Origin: Stomorhina lunata | Taxonomy: Eukaryota; Arthropoda; Insecta; Diptera; Rhiniidae | DNA: 64,000 bases | Direction: 5' to 3' | Assembly (NCBI GenBank): GCA_933228675.1 | Contig: OW121742.1 | Coordinates: 40,906,585 to 40,970,584, forward strand | Part shown: positions 25,721 to 38,650 of the stretch, in pieces | How the letters are laid out: each line of letters opens with the position of its first letter | Position numbering within the stretch: the first letter of the stretch is position 1 | The notes under the pieces: generated by a model | Seen by the model: only the letters and a program-made list of their open reading frames with translations | Database searches by the model: none | Told to the model about the DNA's origin: nothing | Position numbers and translations under genes: made by a program

Positions 25721-27900
25721 AATTTCTAAAACAAAATTACACAAAAAGTGAAATATTTCGGTTTTTGAAAAATTTTAATATTTTGAGTTTCTTTAAAAAA
25801 TATGTATAAAAGTGCAAGAAGTAGCTTAAAAAAATTTTTAAATGAATTTTATACAAATAAATTTAAAATTTTATTATCGTGGGAATTCGATTTTAATTGC
25901 CTTAAAATATGCCATTAAATTTACTTAACATCTAAAAAGCCTTCCTTCCAAATCACATTAAAAAAACCTATAAATAAAATATAAAATTTTTAAGTTTTCC
26001 TTCTTCCTTTTTTTGGAAAGAAACATATAAGAGCAGAAAGCGAAGGCGTTTATGGTAACAACAAAATTGACCTTAAGAATTCCTTTTTTTGTTTTACCAA
26101 GACTTTAGTCCAGAAAGAAACAATAATGTCTAAAAAAAATCCCTTAGATATAAGCCGCAGTGGCAATCAGCAGCTTAAATGGAATGACAACCGGGCCGTT
26201 CAACCAAAAACAAATAGCAAAAACAACAACAGCAACGAAACCCCTTTTTGAGACAATCAGTTTACGGTAAGGAAGGAAGGATGATGACTGTCATTGAGTG
26301 TTTAGTTTTAACTGATTTTTTTTTATTTTTTTTCGTTAACTTCTACTTCTTTTTGATTTTGCCATTTCATTTTCATTGAACATAAAGATGTATAAAACTG
26401 TCATCGCAGTTTAAAATAAAAATCTAAACAAAACGAATAATTCCTATTCATTGGGGGGTTTTATTTTACTATTTTCAGAGATTCTCTCATCGCTAAAATG
26501 AAATGAATTAAGAATTTTATTAGGTGACTTCTTTTTTTTTTAAGGTCTGGACATAACGTTTTCATTCAAATTGTGTTATTTAAATATAGATGATTTTAGA
26601 TTATTGATTTTTTTCTTTGTGTTTAAATTTGTTTTATTATAATTTATTTTTGGCCATTAAATAAATTTGGCTATTATCGAGGTTTTGCTTTTGGAGTTTT
26701 GAAGAAATTATATTTTTGGGCGAATGTTTTGATTTGACATAGAATTTCTGGTGTGAAAGGTTTTGATGAAAATTTATGGTTGTTTAATGGCAAATTAGTT
26801 TTTCTTGAGAATTAAGTTAAGAAACACGGGAAGAAAATTTGGGGTTAGAAAGGTGGAATATATAAAATGAAGATTTAGAAGGAAAGCAAGCTTTGAGGTT
26901 TTTTGACTTGTTTAACGAAAGGTAAAGAAAGATATAATAATGGTGTAAGATAAAGCTTATCATAAAAGCTCTTTTTGGGTAAAGTCAGCTTAATTGTTAG
27001 TTTATATTATGCAGAAGCTTAAGAACGATTCTATCTCCCTCTTTGCATCTTTGATAAAGTTTACCATAAACAGGGCTAATACCATCAAACTTTTTGTAAA
27101 TCTCGTTAAGCTTAAAAGTTCTACAAATCTCTGAAATATTCTTAACTTTTAATTTTTTGCCGTGTATTATTTAACTTTATTTAATAACTGCAAATATTCG
27201 AAACTAAACAAAAAATAAGAATCTTCATCGCTTTACTAATATGTTGACAAGCATATTAACTCTTTTCAAAGCCTTTGTAAAACAAACCTTAAAATAATCT
27301 TTAATATTTTGTTATTATACAAAAGCGCAAAAAGTCAACCTTTTTTCGAATGGTTAATGATTTTGTTTGCCAAGCTAAGTCAAAATAAATATTTAAATAT
27401 TGAAAATAAACAACATGAAAATTACAGAAAATCATTATAAACAATAATGTGGTTAAGTTAAAGCATACAATATCTTCAAGAAAAAAAGAAGAAAAATTTA
27501 CTTGGGAAAGACAGACAAATAAATGGACAGAAAGATGGATTTATATATCTAGAAAGCCATTTTGAAACGGCTATGCTTTTGTTTTAAGACTTTTTGAAGG
27601 GTGTTAAATTTAACAATAGCCTTAAAAAAAAATTCGGTTTAAACCTAGAAAAATATGCCATTAACTTAAAAGACAAGTGCATTTTGTTTTTTCATTCTTG
27701 AAAGCTTTTATAATTTAAACCTATTGATCTTAGGCTTTCAAGTATTTGGAAAATAAACCATGAGACATAGTTCACATAAGAAGAATTTTTGTTAAACTAT
27801 TTTAATGATTTTCTTTAGGGTAATAAAAATTAACCTTAAGAATTTGTAATGTTTGTTTAAGGGAAAGTTCAAATTTTATAAGGAAAAAATTGTTTAATGA
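25721..27900. other. AT-rich gap, no gene recognised
   Basis: No family units, transposon ends or recognisable coding sequence. Short CAACAACAGCAAC near 26220 and a GACAGACAAAT-type tract near 27510-27540 are the only simple repeats I note. Confidence 0.5.
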
Positions 27901-27909
27901 GTTACCTTT

Positions 27910-29280
27910 TAGTTCACCTTTCATTTGATATGTATTTTGTTAAGATTCAATATGTTTCAAATTTGACCCGATTTATTAGGAATATGTTTGGGCTAAAGAA
28001 AGTCTAGCCAATATGGGTATTAAAGTTTAGCATTTTATGTAGCCTTTCTAAGAAAAATATAAACCGTTAAGATTTTAACATTTTTAGCCAAATTTGAATG
28101 AAAATTTTAAATTTACTCAGAATTATGAAGAAAAAATTGTTTAAACATTAAAATAATCCAAAAATTTTAATATATTTTAGGGAAAATAAGCTTTTCTGAA
28201 TTTCTTTTTTCACTAGCTTTCATTTAATACATATTTTTCTAAGATCCATAAAGTTTGAAATTTAACCCGATTTATTAAGAATATAAAAATCTTTTAGATA
28301 TACCAAGCAATATGGGTATTAAAATTTTTCATTTTATGTGTACTTCAAAGAAAAAATATAAATTCTTAAGATATATAAAATTCTTAGAAGAAATTTTGGG
28401 AAAAATATAAAAAAAAGTAACTTAAAACGAATAAAAAATATTTAAAAAGTGCAGAAACGATGATTTTTATATTATTTTTAATTTATATCATTTTTACCTA
28501 ATTCCTCACTTAATAGGCTTTAATTTGATATATATTTTGTTGAGATCGGTTAAGTTTGAAATTTTCACCAATTTATTAGGAATACGAAAATACTTAAGTT
28601 ATCATAGGCATTATGGGTATCAAAATTTAGCACGTCATTTGTACTTTTAAGAAAAAATATAAATCATTTGAATTTCTAAGATCTTTAGATATATATATAT
28701 ATTAAAAATGCAAACAAAAATATATGTAAATTACGAATAAAAATATTAAAACATTGAAATACTAAGGAAACAATAATTAATTTGAAAGCATTACATATTT
28801 CTTTGCTATTCCTTAAAAAAAACTTTCATTTGATATATATTTTGTTTAGATCGGTTAAGTTTGAAATATGCACCGATTTATTAAGAACGTGAAAATTCTA
28901 AGGTTAGTACAGACAATATGGGTACCAAACTTTTACATTTTATGTGCACTTTTAAGAAAAAATATAAACCATTTGAATTTCTTAGATTTTTATATAAATT
29001 TCTATTAAATATACATAAAAACTAAGAATTATGATAAAAACATTGAAATACTAAAGAAACAACGACTAATTTAAAAGCATTACATATTTCTTTGTTGGTC
29101 TTTCATTTGCTTTCATAAAAGCTCTTTCAAAGCTTTCATTTGCTATATATTTTGTGGAGATCCATTAAGTTTGATATTTGCACCGATTTATTAAGAATAT
29201 CAAAATAATGAAATTTGTATAGGCAATATGGGTATTAAAATTTAGCAATTTGTGCGTACTTTTAAGAAAAATTATAAATC
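27910..29280 (-). repeat. Fixed-geometry repeat family, block H (5 units, inverted)
   Basis: W2 starts at 27968, 28267, 28568, 28873 and 29183, periods 299, 301, 305 and 310 bp, the most regular block. Upstream W3 (TTTGATATGTATTTTG in the first unit) begins 44 bp before W2 (27924). W2-W1 is 42 bp in the first, second and fifth units, which I counted. W4 (ATATAAAC) ends 40 bp after W1 in the first. Filler is diverged between units. Confidence 0.9.
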
Positions 29281-30810
29281 TTTAATTTTTAAACTCAGAA
29301 GAAATTTTTTGAAAGAATTAAAAAAAACAAAAATTTTTACATATTCAAGTTTTTTAAGAAATCAACAAAAATGGAATTATTTTAAAGTTTTCTAAGGTAA
29401 TTTAAATTTGTTGAAGAAAATTTTGATATGCTTTAAAGAATTTCAAGAATTTGTATAGAATTATAAAGCCATTAATTTTTTTTCAAAGAAACTTTGGAAG
29501 TGTTTTCAATTTTCCTAATAATCTTTTTTATTTTGTTTAATACAGTTTTATAAACAAATATTTTGATACTTATTTAAACAATTTTATCTTAAGAAATTTC
29601 TTTAAAAAATTTACATTTTAATACTTATGTATGTTAAAAAATTTTGAAAAAAAAAGTTAACAAAAAAATTTCAAATATTTTTTTTAATATTTCAATAAAA
29701 TAGATAAATTCTCCTTCCTAAAAAGCTTAACATGAAAAATTTAAAGTCGAAACAACAGGTGTTTTAAGAGTTTTTTCTCATATCATATCAAATTTAATGA
29801 AATATTAAAAAAAAATAACTTAAAATAAAAATTAAACAAAAAACTATAAACAAAATATCTCAAAAACTACTTAACAAGAGTATACATAATTCCATAGCTT
29901 TAAGCTATTTTTTTCTCTTGAAGAAATATTAAAAATAACTTATAAAAAAGAGTTTTTGAAAAAAAAATCTTTAAAAAATTAACATAAGAAATACCGTTTG
30001 TCTTTAAACACAAAAGCAAAATCTTTTTAACTTTTTTCAATACAATTGAGCTCATAAATTAAAATAATATCTAAAAATTGTGTTTAATATATATTTTTAG
30101 TTATATTTCTCCAAGTAAAAACAAAAAAGACAATACAAAAGTGCTGAGTTGTTTTTTCAAAATCGAAAGAAAACATATGTAAATGATATGATTATTTTTT
30201 AGGGAGGGCTTTAGAATTTAAATTTTAAATAAAACATCAAATAAATATCAATAAAGAAGACCGATTTTGTGATAAAAAATACAAAAATTTTTGTCTTTTT
30301 TTCTTTGAAAGGAAAATATAAATGATTTTTGTCATTTCTGTAAGACAATAAGATCTTAATTTATTTGCTACTTAAAAACAAGAAGAAAAATTATACCCTT
30401 TTAATAAACCATTTTTTGTATTTAAAGTTTTTCTATAGAGAAAATTGATGTTTAGATTGTTAAAAGCAGCTTACATTATAATAAAATACAAATATGTTAG
30501 TTAACAATAAAATTAATAAAATAAATAAGAAATATTTGAATGAAAAAGAGAAATATTGGATTTAAATTCATGAAAATTGTATTGATTTTTAACACCTTTC
30601 AGAGTTATTACAAATTACAAGGGAATGTAAAACAATATAAAGTTGCATTCCAGACCAAAATTGTTAAAAGGTTACTCATCGTTTGAAAGAAGATAATATT
30701 TGAAAACTCTGTTTTAACTATTTAATAAGATATTCTATGTAAATTAACTAAAAAACTGTGAAATCTTGTATAAATATTGTAAAATTTAATTTTTTTTTAA
30801 TTTCTTCTAA
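29281..30810. other. AT-rich gap, nothing recognised
   Basis: Mostly A/T tracts. No family words, no ORF of note and no transposon ends seen. Confidence 0.5.
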
Positions 30811-30819
30811 TTCCCCTTA

Positions 30820-31570
30820 AAATAACCTTTCATTTGATATGCATCTTGTTAAGAAATATTATGTTTGAAATTTACTCCGATTTATTAAGAATACGAAAAT
30901 AGGTGTTATAACTTAATCAATATGGGTGTCAAAATTTAGGATTTTATGTGTAATTTCATGAAAAAATATAAACCTTTAAAATTTGTGTAATTTTTACCTA
31001 AAATTTATTAAAACAAAAAAAATCTTGAAAAATTATGAAAAAACTATTTTAAAGTCAAAATATTTGCAGAAATAATAATAATTTTCAAAAGAAAATATTT
31101 AATTTAACTAGCTTTTAGATCAATCATTAATCTGATATGTATTTTTTTGAGATCCATCTAGTGTTAGTTTTAACCCGATTTATTAAGAATATAAGAAAGC
31201 TAACGCTATTGTAGGCAGTATGGGTATTAAAATTAAGAATTTTATGCAATACTACCAGAAAAATATAAGCCATATAAATTTGATATTTTAACAAGAAAAT
31301 TTTCGATTTTTATTTTTATTAAATTTCATATAAAATATTTGAAACGTTAAAATTTTATAGAAATAACTCGTTTTTTAAAAATCCATTATTTTTTCTTAAA
31401 AAGCCCTTAAATAAGCTATCATTTCATATCAATTTTGTTAAGATCCATTAAGTTTGAAACTTTTTCCGATTTATTAAGAATATGAAAATGCTAAAGATAA
31501 CATAAGCAATATGGGTATCAAACTTTAGGTTTTAATAAGTTCTCTTAAGAAAAAATATAAACCAACAAAA
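30820..31570 (-). repeat. Fixed-geometry repeat family, block I (3 units, inverted)
   Basis: W2 starts at 30877, 31175 and 31466 (periods 298 and 291 bp). W1 ends 42 bp after W2 in the second unit, counted by hand. The third unit has ATGCTAAAG before and ACTTTAGGTTTT after W1, a weaker version of the stem seen in block J. TATAAACC words follow W1. Confidence 0.87.
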
Positions 31571-33060
31571 TTTCAGAAATTTCTAAAACAAATTTAAAGA
31601 AAAAGTGAAAAACAAACAAAAAATTTGTATTTTTTTTTTTTTATTTTATAACATTAAAAATCTAAGATTTTGAGAAACTAAAAATTCTTTAAATCATATC
31701 GTTTGTATTTCAAATTTATATTTTGAAGGTTAGATATAGGCAATTGTTATAATAAAACTGATATCAACAAAAACGATGGTATGCACTTGATTTAATGTTT
31801 GCATTTCTGTTTAACTTTAGTACTTAGTAGGGGGTGTTTGATTAGATTACTGTTGAAATATTTTAATATTTATGATAGATTTATTGTTTTAGATTATAAT
31901 TTATGAAGAACTACAGAAGAAGTTAAGTACAAAAAACTGAAGGTGAGTTCAAAAAGTTATCGCTATCAATAACAAATATTAAAATAAATTAGAAGACCAT
32001 AAAGTAATAGAAAACTATTTTTAAAATTACTAAATGATAGCTAACAAATCATAAAGATATAAAGTGCGGGAAGTGTTTATTGTTTATCAATTTATTAGAT
32101 TTGAAAAATTGAAAATTTTTCTTTAAACATTTTTATGGTTTTAACAATTTATATGAATTTTTATTACAAAAATTTCTCATATGGTCTGACAAGTATTATA
32201 AACATGATTCCTCAAAAGCTGTTCACTTGAATAAAATGATATGACGTTTCAAATTAAACTTATTTTTCTAACAAGTTATAGCCAAAATTCATAAACAGTT
32301 TTATAAGATTTTCCTAAGTATTCATTGATCATTATTGTTGATTCACAAATAAATTTTCATTTAATAGTTTTCAATGATTAACATTTGATTTAGGCAAAAT
32401 ACTTTATTTGATTTTATATTAAAAAGTTGTTGTATTTAAAGCAACTATTTAACTGATTTACAAACTATAAACGTTTTAAACCATTAAAGCAAATGTTAGA
32501 AAAAAATCAAAAATTGCTAATATCTTTAAAGTTTAACACGGTTTTGTTGTGAGCTTTGGTCTTCCCAGATTTGGTGTGTTAGTGTATGATACTTGTTGGT
32601 TTAATGGCAACTAAAATATGGTCGAGTAAAACAGCTTGGAAGTATAATTTTTGTCAAACGTTAATTATGAAAATAGCCTATAACTTTTAGTGTTAATATT
32701 TATTTTGTTAAATATTAGTATTTTGTAAATTTAATGCTCGTGTTTAAGAAATTTAAATTTTAGAAAATAATTATGATTAATGTTCTGTCTTAAAAGCCAA
32801 TATTAAGTGTTATCGGGCATATAAACAAAGATTAGCTTTTTTAGATTTTGGTAAGATTCAAGGTTATTTAATAAAATAGAAGACTATAGGAAAATATTAA
32901 AAGTGTTTAAGTTAAGACAGTTTTAAAGTTACGCCATTGCCATATTAATAGAATTTAAGAGCTTTTTAGAACAAGTTTTCTTACATTTATACCAAAACTG
33001 CAAACATTTTTTTAAATTTTTATTTAATTTTCACTTTTTCCTGGAATTTCTTGTACAAAT
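31571..33060. other. AT-rich gap, nothing recognised
   Basis: No family words, gene or mobile element recognised. It lies between an inverted block (I) and a forward block (J), so an orientation switch occurs somewhere here. Confidence 0.5.
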
Positions 33061-33069
33061 TTTACAATT

Positions 33070-34330
33070 CTTTAGAGTTTATATTTTTTCTTAAAAGTAC
33101 TTATTAAATGCTAAAGTTTGATACCCATATTGCATATATTATCTTTAGCATTTAAATGTTCTTAATAAATCGGGCCGAATTTCAAACTTAAAAGATATTG
33201 ACAAAATGTATATCAAATGAAAGCTAGTTTAATGAGGATTTAGGGAAAAATATTATTAAAAGAATGGGGGAAGTATTTTTGGGAGAAATTAATGTTTTCT
33301 TAAATTTTTTTCAAGAAAAATATTTTGAAGAATTTTGAAAATCTTAAATGAAATTTAAATTGATTAAGTAATATATTGAAGAAAGCTACTGTTGCTTCTT
33401 CCAATTTATATTTCTTTATATGGAATTGAGCTGTTGATTTGCTAGAAATAATAATTTTGAGTTATTTTTAACATTTTTTGTAAATATCTTATAAAAATTT
33501 CACTATTTTTTGTGGTTTATATTTTACTTTGAAGAAACTCGTTGAATCTTAAATTTTGACACCCATATTGTTGATCTTGAATTCGATATTTTTATATTCT
33601 TAACAAATCGGTGCAAATCTCAAACTTAAAAAATATCAACAATATGTATATTAATCAAAAGGTGATTTGAAGGGAATTTCATACAAATTAACATAAGATG
33701 AAAAAAGTGAATATTTACATTTATTTATATTTTTAAAACTTTATATATATATATATTTTTAAAACCTTTTTTTTTAACGAGTTTCATTAATTTTAAATAA
33801 AATTTATTGCAAATTTTATTTAAACTTATTTGTTATCATCTTAACTTAACAAAATTTTTTTAAAATATTTATTTGTTTTTCAGTTTTTCATAGAATTTCT
33901 GTAATAAATTTTACAATTCTTCAGAGTTTATATTTTTTCTTTAAAGTACTTTTAAAATGCTAAAGCTTGACACCCATATTGCCTATATTGTCTTTAACAT
34001 TTTTATGTTCTTAATAAATCGGGGCAAATTTCAAACTTAAAATATATCTACAAGATTTATATTAAATAAAAGCTTGTTTAGTGAGGACTTAGAGAAAAAT
34101 ATTGTAAAAAGAATAGAGCATGTATTTTCAAAAGAAATTAATATATTTTCTTAATTTTCTTACCAGGGCTATATTTTTCCTTAAAAGAACTCGTTAAAAC
34201 CTAAATTTTGATACCCATATTGTTGATATTAAATTCAATATTTGCATATTCTTAATAAATCGGTCCAAACTTTAAACAAAAGATATCAAATCGATATGTA
34301 TATCAAATGAAGGATGGTTTAAAGAGTATT
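33070..34330 (+). repeat. Fixed-geometry repeat family, block J (4 units, forward)
   Basis: W1 starts at 33117, 33555, 33966 and 34207, and W2 exactly 42 bp later at 33159, 33597, 34008 and 34249. In the first unit all four words are textbook: GTTTATATTTTTTC at 33077 (40 bp before W1), TTTGATACCCATATTG, TTCTTAATAAATCGG, and ATGTATATCAAATGAAAGC ending 33223. The first unit also has perfect inverted repeats AAATGCTAAAG (33106-33116) and CTTTAGCATTT (33143-33153) flanking W1. I use this unit as the family exemplar. Confidence 0.92.
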
Positions 34331-37270
34331 TCAGAAAAAATATTATAAGTTGAAAAAAGTCAATATTTCGCCCAAAATTGAAGGTTTAAAATTTGATATA
34401 CAACATTTTTCTTATCTTTTGTTTTTATTTTTTAAGAAGTTTCAAAAATCTTAAATAACATATAAGTCGTTTTATTTAAATCTTTTTTTATCATCTTAAT
34501 GTGTTATTTTTGAGTGGAATTGAGCTTGATATTTACTGGAAATTATATGGCTTACTGGAAATACAATGGAATTCTGCTTCAGAATTTTGTTAGAAGTAAA
34601 ATTTAGTCTTTATTTTTGACTTTCTGTTTTATGAAGTACAAATAATTAGTCTTGATTCACCCTAGATTTTTTCCTTTGCTTTTTTCAAAAATAGTTTACT
34701 GGGTTAATTGTTAAATTTTAGATTTTTATTTAATAATATGTTTTTGTTTTCTTATTAAATAAAAAATATAAAAAAAAATTTCTTAATTGCCTTAATAAAG
34801 TGACGTAAATACAAAATATTATTGAATAGGAAAAAAAAACTAATATTAAAAATAATTACTGATAAGTAACCGAAAACCAGCACGTCTTTTGAAATTCTAA
34901 GGGGTCTTTAAGTTTAATCAATGTGGCGTAACTGCTGAGGAGGTAATAAATATATATGTATATATTTTTTTCCAACGAAAATTTTCTAATCAGTTGTTGC
35001 GGTGGGTGGTCAGTCAGTCATTCAATATAAGTAGTAATAATAATTTTTTCGAAAAAAAAAATTTAAGCGTTATAATAGAAATGAGGTGATAATGATTTGA
35101 GGTAACTAAAATTTGTAGGGTATTTGGAAAATTTCATTTTTTTTTTTATCAGTTTAACAAGATAGTTTGAGCTGTGACGTTAGATAAATGTTTAGATTAT
35201 AGTATTGCTGTTGTCAGGGAATTACTTTTACATAAAGTGTTTATTCGTCATTTAAACTAGATGACGTTAACTAGCTTCTGTCTTTTTCTCTTTTCCTATC
35301 TCTCAATAGGCCTAATTTTAATCGAGTCAGCATGACTTTGTAAAAATTTTAAAAAGTATTTGTTCATCAGTCCCTGATGGCTACTGCCCTAATCTTTTTG
35401 ATTTGTAAGTAGTTAAAACTATGCTACCTTATCGGTTCTAGATAGGCTTGACCCAAATAGGTACTACCTCAATTGATTAGCATGACTTGGTTGGTAGTTT
35501 GAAGAATGTTCGATCATTGAACCCTAATACACTTGACATTCATTTCATCTAAGGAGAGATATTTTATATATTCCTTAATCTGATCTGATATTAAGCTCGA
35601 TTTTAAAGTTAAGATCAAATATTTTCTAATACCAAATAGTTTTCTAAAACCCTCTGCTTAAAATTATTTCTTTGATCATTGAAAGTACAGAACGTGTGCC
35701 CGTTTAATAGAGGCTTGTTAAAAACTTTCGAAACCTTTAACCTTATTTCAAAACTATATAGACTAGAACAGCCCACAAATCTTCTTATCAGTGTATTTTC
35801 TTACTAAAACGTAAATATTACGAAATTCAATCTATTTCTAAAAGATTTCACACCCGTTTTTGTTTCTACTTTCGAAATATTCAATTTAATTCTGTTTAAA
35901 AATAATCTTAATGAATTGAAAAATTATTTAAATAATCTCTTCAAGTACTCAAGTACTTGGCTATACAAAATTGTGGTCTTGGTTATCTGAAAAATTTTAA
36001 AGTTGCGGTTATGTTTTCAGGCGATAACATGAGAATCTACAGCATAAAATAGTACATGGGAATATTTTTATGAAAAGGTTTTGAAGAAAAAATTTATGTG
36101 GTTAAGCGAAAAAATACCAGAATAAATATTGTCATAGGTTCTTGTTAATTTAAGGAAGTTTTGGCTTCGAATTTTCAAAAAAAAAAAAATATTGAAAATG
36201 TTTGTCAAGAAAAAAGACCAATTTAATTCTGAAGGAAAGAACAAAAAAGTTAAGATTTAAAGTTAAATCAAATCAAGCACTTAAATGTTTCCATTTCTGA
36301 AAGATTTAAATATTTAGATGTTATAGTTTTAAAACCTTTATTCAAAAAATTTTCGAGAAAAATTTTTTTTCCAAAATTTTTGTATCTATTTTCTATTACA
36401 AAAAAGCTTCCAACAAAATATCAAGACATGCTTTCGGAAAATAATCTTCAATATTTGTTAGTTTTAAAGATTTTGAACTATTTTCTGTTTCTGTTTGATA
36501 AACCATATTTTCGTTCCATTTTATGCAGCACCAGCAAGTGACGAACGTGCGTTAAACATTTAGCGCATGTTCACCATATTTTTTTTTTATATGAATCCAA
36601 GAATCACTAAACTCGTGATCCCACCATTACAATAAATACATTACAAAAACATAAACACACACTGATCTTGTTCAAGATCTTATAATCAAGAAAAAAAAAA
36701 AGCCAAGGCTTGAAAGCTTTTTAAGCTTTGGGTCCATTATAAGTAAAGTTGTTTAGTAAAGTCTGTCTGTCCTAGGCAGTGGTTGGTAAGATGTCAAAGT
36801 CTTCTACATTTAAAGAAAATGTAATACAAACTCTATTTTATGTTAAAAGTGTGTTTTTTTTTCTTTTCGCTGGTTGGAGTTGTATGTTGAGTTGTTTGTC
36901 TTAAGACATTTAACATAATGTTGGTGTTGTCATCGTCACCGTCATCAGCCACACTAGCAAACATTCAGAGAACATTATTATTTACCTGAAATGGTCGACA
37001 AAGGTGAATTTTTGGAGAAACAAAAAAAAAAAAAACTGGAAAGAGGGTTAACAAGTGTAAAAAGTTGTACTTTTTTCAAAGGAGCAACAAGTGTTTTAGA
37101 TGAGTTTTCTAAGCCAAAATTGTTGATATATAGAAATTACAAATTTAAAATATATTGAACAAAAGTATGCAAAATTATTCAGTTAAATTTTTATTTTGTA
37201 AATAATAATGCACAAAAAAAAAAATAAAATATTAAATTCTGGTTGAAGTTTAGGACTTTTTCAACCTCTA
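34331..37270. other. Non-coding gap
   Basis: No family units and no recognised gene. A slightly less AT-rich stretch at 35270-35560 shows weak internal similarity (both halves contain AGCATGACTT), but no coding sequence is recognisable. One isolated Su(Hw)-like word is at 37159-37173. Confidence 0.5.
37159..37173 (-). promoter_or_regulatory. Isolated Su(Hw)-like word
   Basis: The minus strand reads TTTGCATACTTTTGT, which matches the Drosophila Su(Hw) consensus YWGCMTACTTHY as I know it. A single match in AT-rich DNA can be chance, so this is a weak call. Confidence 0.3.
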
Positions 37271-37279
37271 ATATTTTAT

Positions 37280-38650
37280 TCTAATAGCTCTTTTAATAAG
37301 CTTTCATTTGATATGCAGTTTGTTGAAATATATTAAGTTTCAGATTTTCCCCGATTTATTAAGAATGAAGAAATGTTAAAGATATCATGGGCAATATGGG
37401 TATCAAAATTTAGCATTTAATGAGTTCTTTCTAAGAAAAATATAAACTATGAACAGATATTAGTTTTTAAAAGAAATTTTTAAAAAATGTCTAAAATTTA
37501 AAAAAAAAAATTAATTTTTTATATTTTTTTTAATTTTTCACCACTGACTGATGATATGATATTGTGTTTGTTCTTTTAATCTAATTACAAAATTTAATAG
37601 AAAATGTTGATTAAACATAATCTAACTTTGATTTCTGTTAGAAATTTAAGACTTTTTCAATCTCTTATATTTTATTCTAATTTGTTTTTTAATAAGCTTT
37701 CATTTAATATGCATTTTGTTGAAATCTTTTAAGTTTTAAATTTTCCCCGATTTATTAAGAATGTAGAAATATAAGAGATATCATAGGCAATATGGGTATC
37801 AATATTTAGCATTTAACGAGTTTTCTCTAAGAAAAATATAAGCCATGATAAAATGTTGGTTTTTCAAAGATATATTTGAAAAATGTGAAAAATTTCATCA
37901 AAAATATAAATTTTTTAATTTTTCATCACTGACTGGTGATATAAAATGACGCATGTGTTTTTTTTTCTAATTCCACAAAAATTTCCTAGACGGTATTGAT
38001 TAAACACAATAAAACATTGATTTCTGATCGAAATTTTAATCATTTTTAAGCTCTAATATTTTATTCTATTTTGTTTTTGAGCAAGCTTTCATTTAATATA
38101 CATTTTATTAAAATCTTTTAAGTTTAAGATTTGTCCGATTTATTAAGAATGTAGAAATGTTAAAGCTATCAAGGCCAATATGGGTATCAAAAATTAGGAT
38201 ATAAAGAGATCTTTCTAAGAAAAATATAAACCCTGATAAAATGTTAGATTTTTATAAGAAATTTTAAAAAAATATAAAAAAATTATCAAAATATTCTTCT
38301 TTTAATTTTTACAAAAATGTTCAACACTTAGGGTTGATATAAAAAAGTGTACATGCTTTTTATTTAATTTTTCTTCATTATTGTACTAAAATTTTTAGTA
38401 AATAGTAATGAATATGTAAAACACTGATTTCTGGTTGAACTTTAAGACTTTTTCAATCTCCAATAATTTATTTTAATTTGTTTTCCAACAAGCTTGCATT
38501 TAATATACATATTGTTGAAATTTATTAAGTTTAAGAATTTGACCGATTTATTAAGAATGTTGAAATGTTAAAGATATCGTAGACAATATGGGTATCAAAA
38601 TTTAGCATATCATGAGTACTTTCTAAGAAAAATATAAACCACCATAAAAT
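37280..38650 (-). repeat. Fixed-geometry repeat family, block K (4 units, inverted)
   Basis: W2 starts at 37351, 37747, 38135 and 38543 (periods 396, 388 and 408 bp). In the first unit W3 (TTTGATATGCAGTTTG) starts 44 bp before W2, W1 ends 42 bp after it (37407) and TATAAAC ends 40 bp further (37447). AAATGTTAAAG before and TTTAGCATTT after W1 in the first unit can form the block-J type stem with a G-U pair. This is the last block of the family in the window. Confidence 0.9.

Noticed and set aside
540..38650. SINE or MITE explanation for the W-word family
   Set aside because: Units are tandem with regular 300-400-bp periods and one orientation per block. I see no target duplications, no tRNA-like box A/B and no poly-A tails. 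An ancient element origin cannot be excluded.
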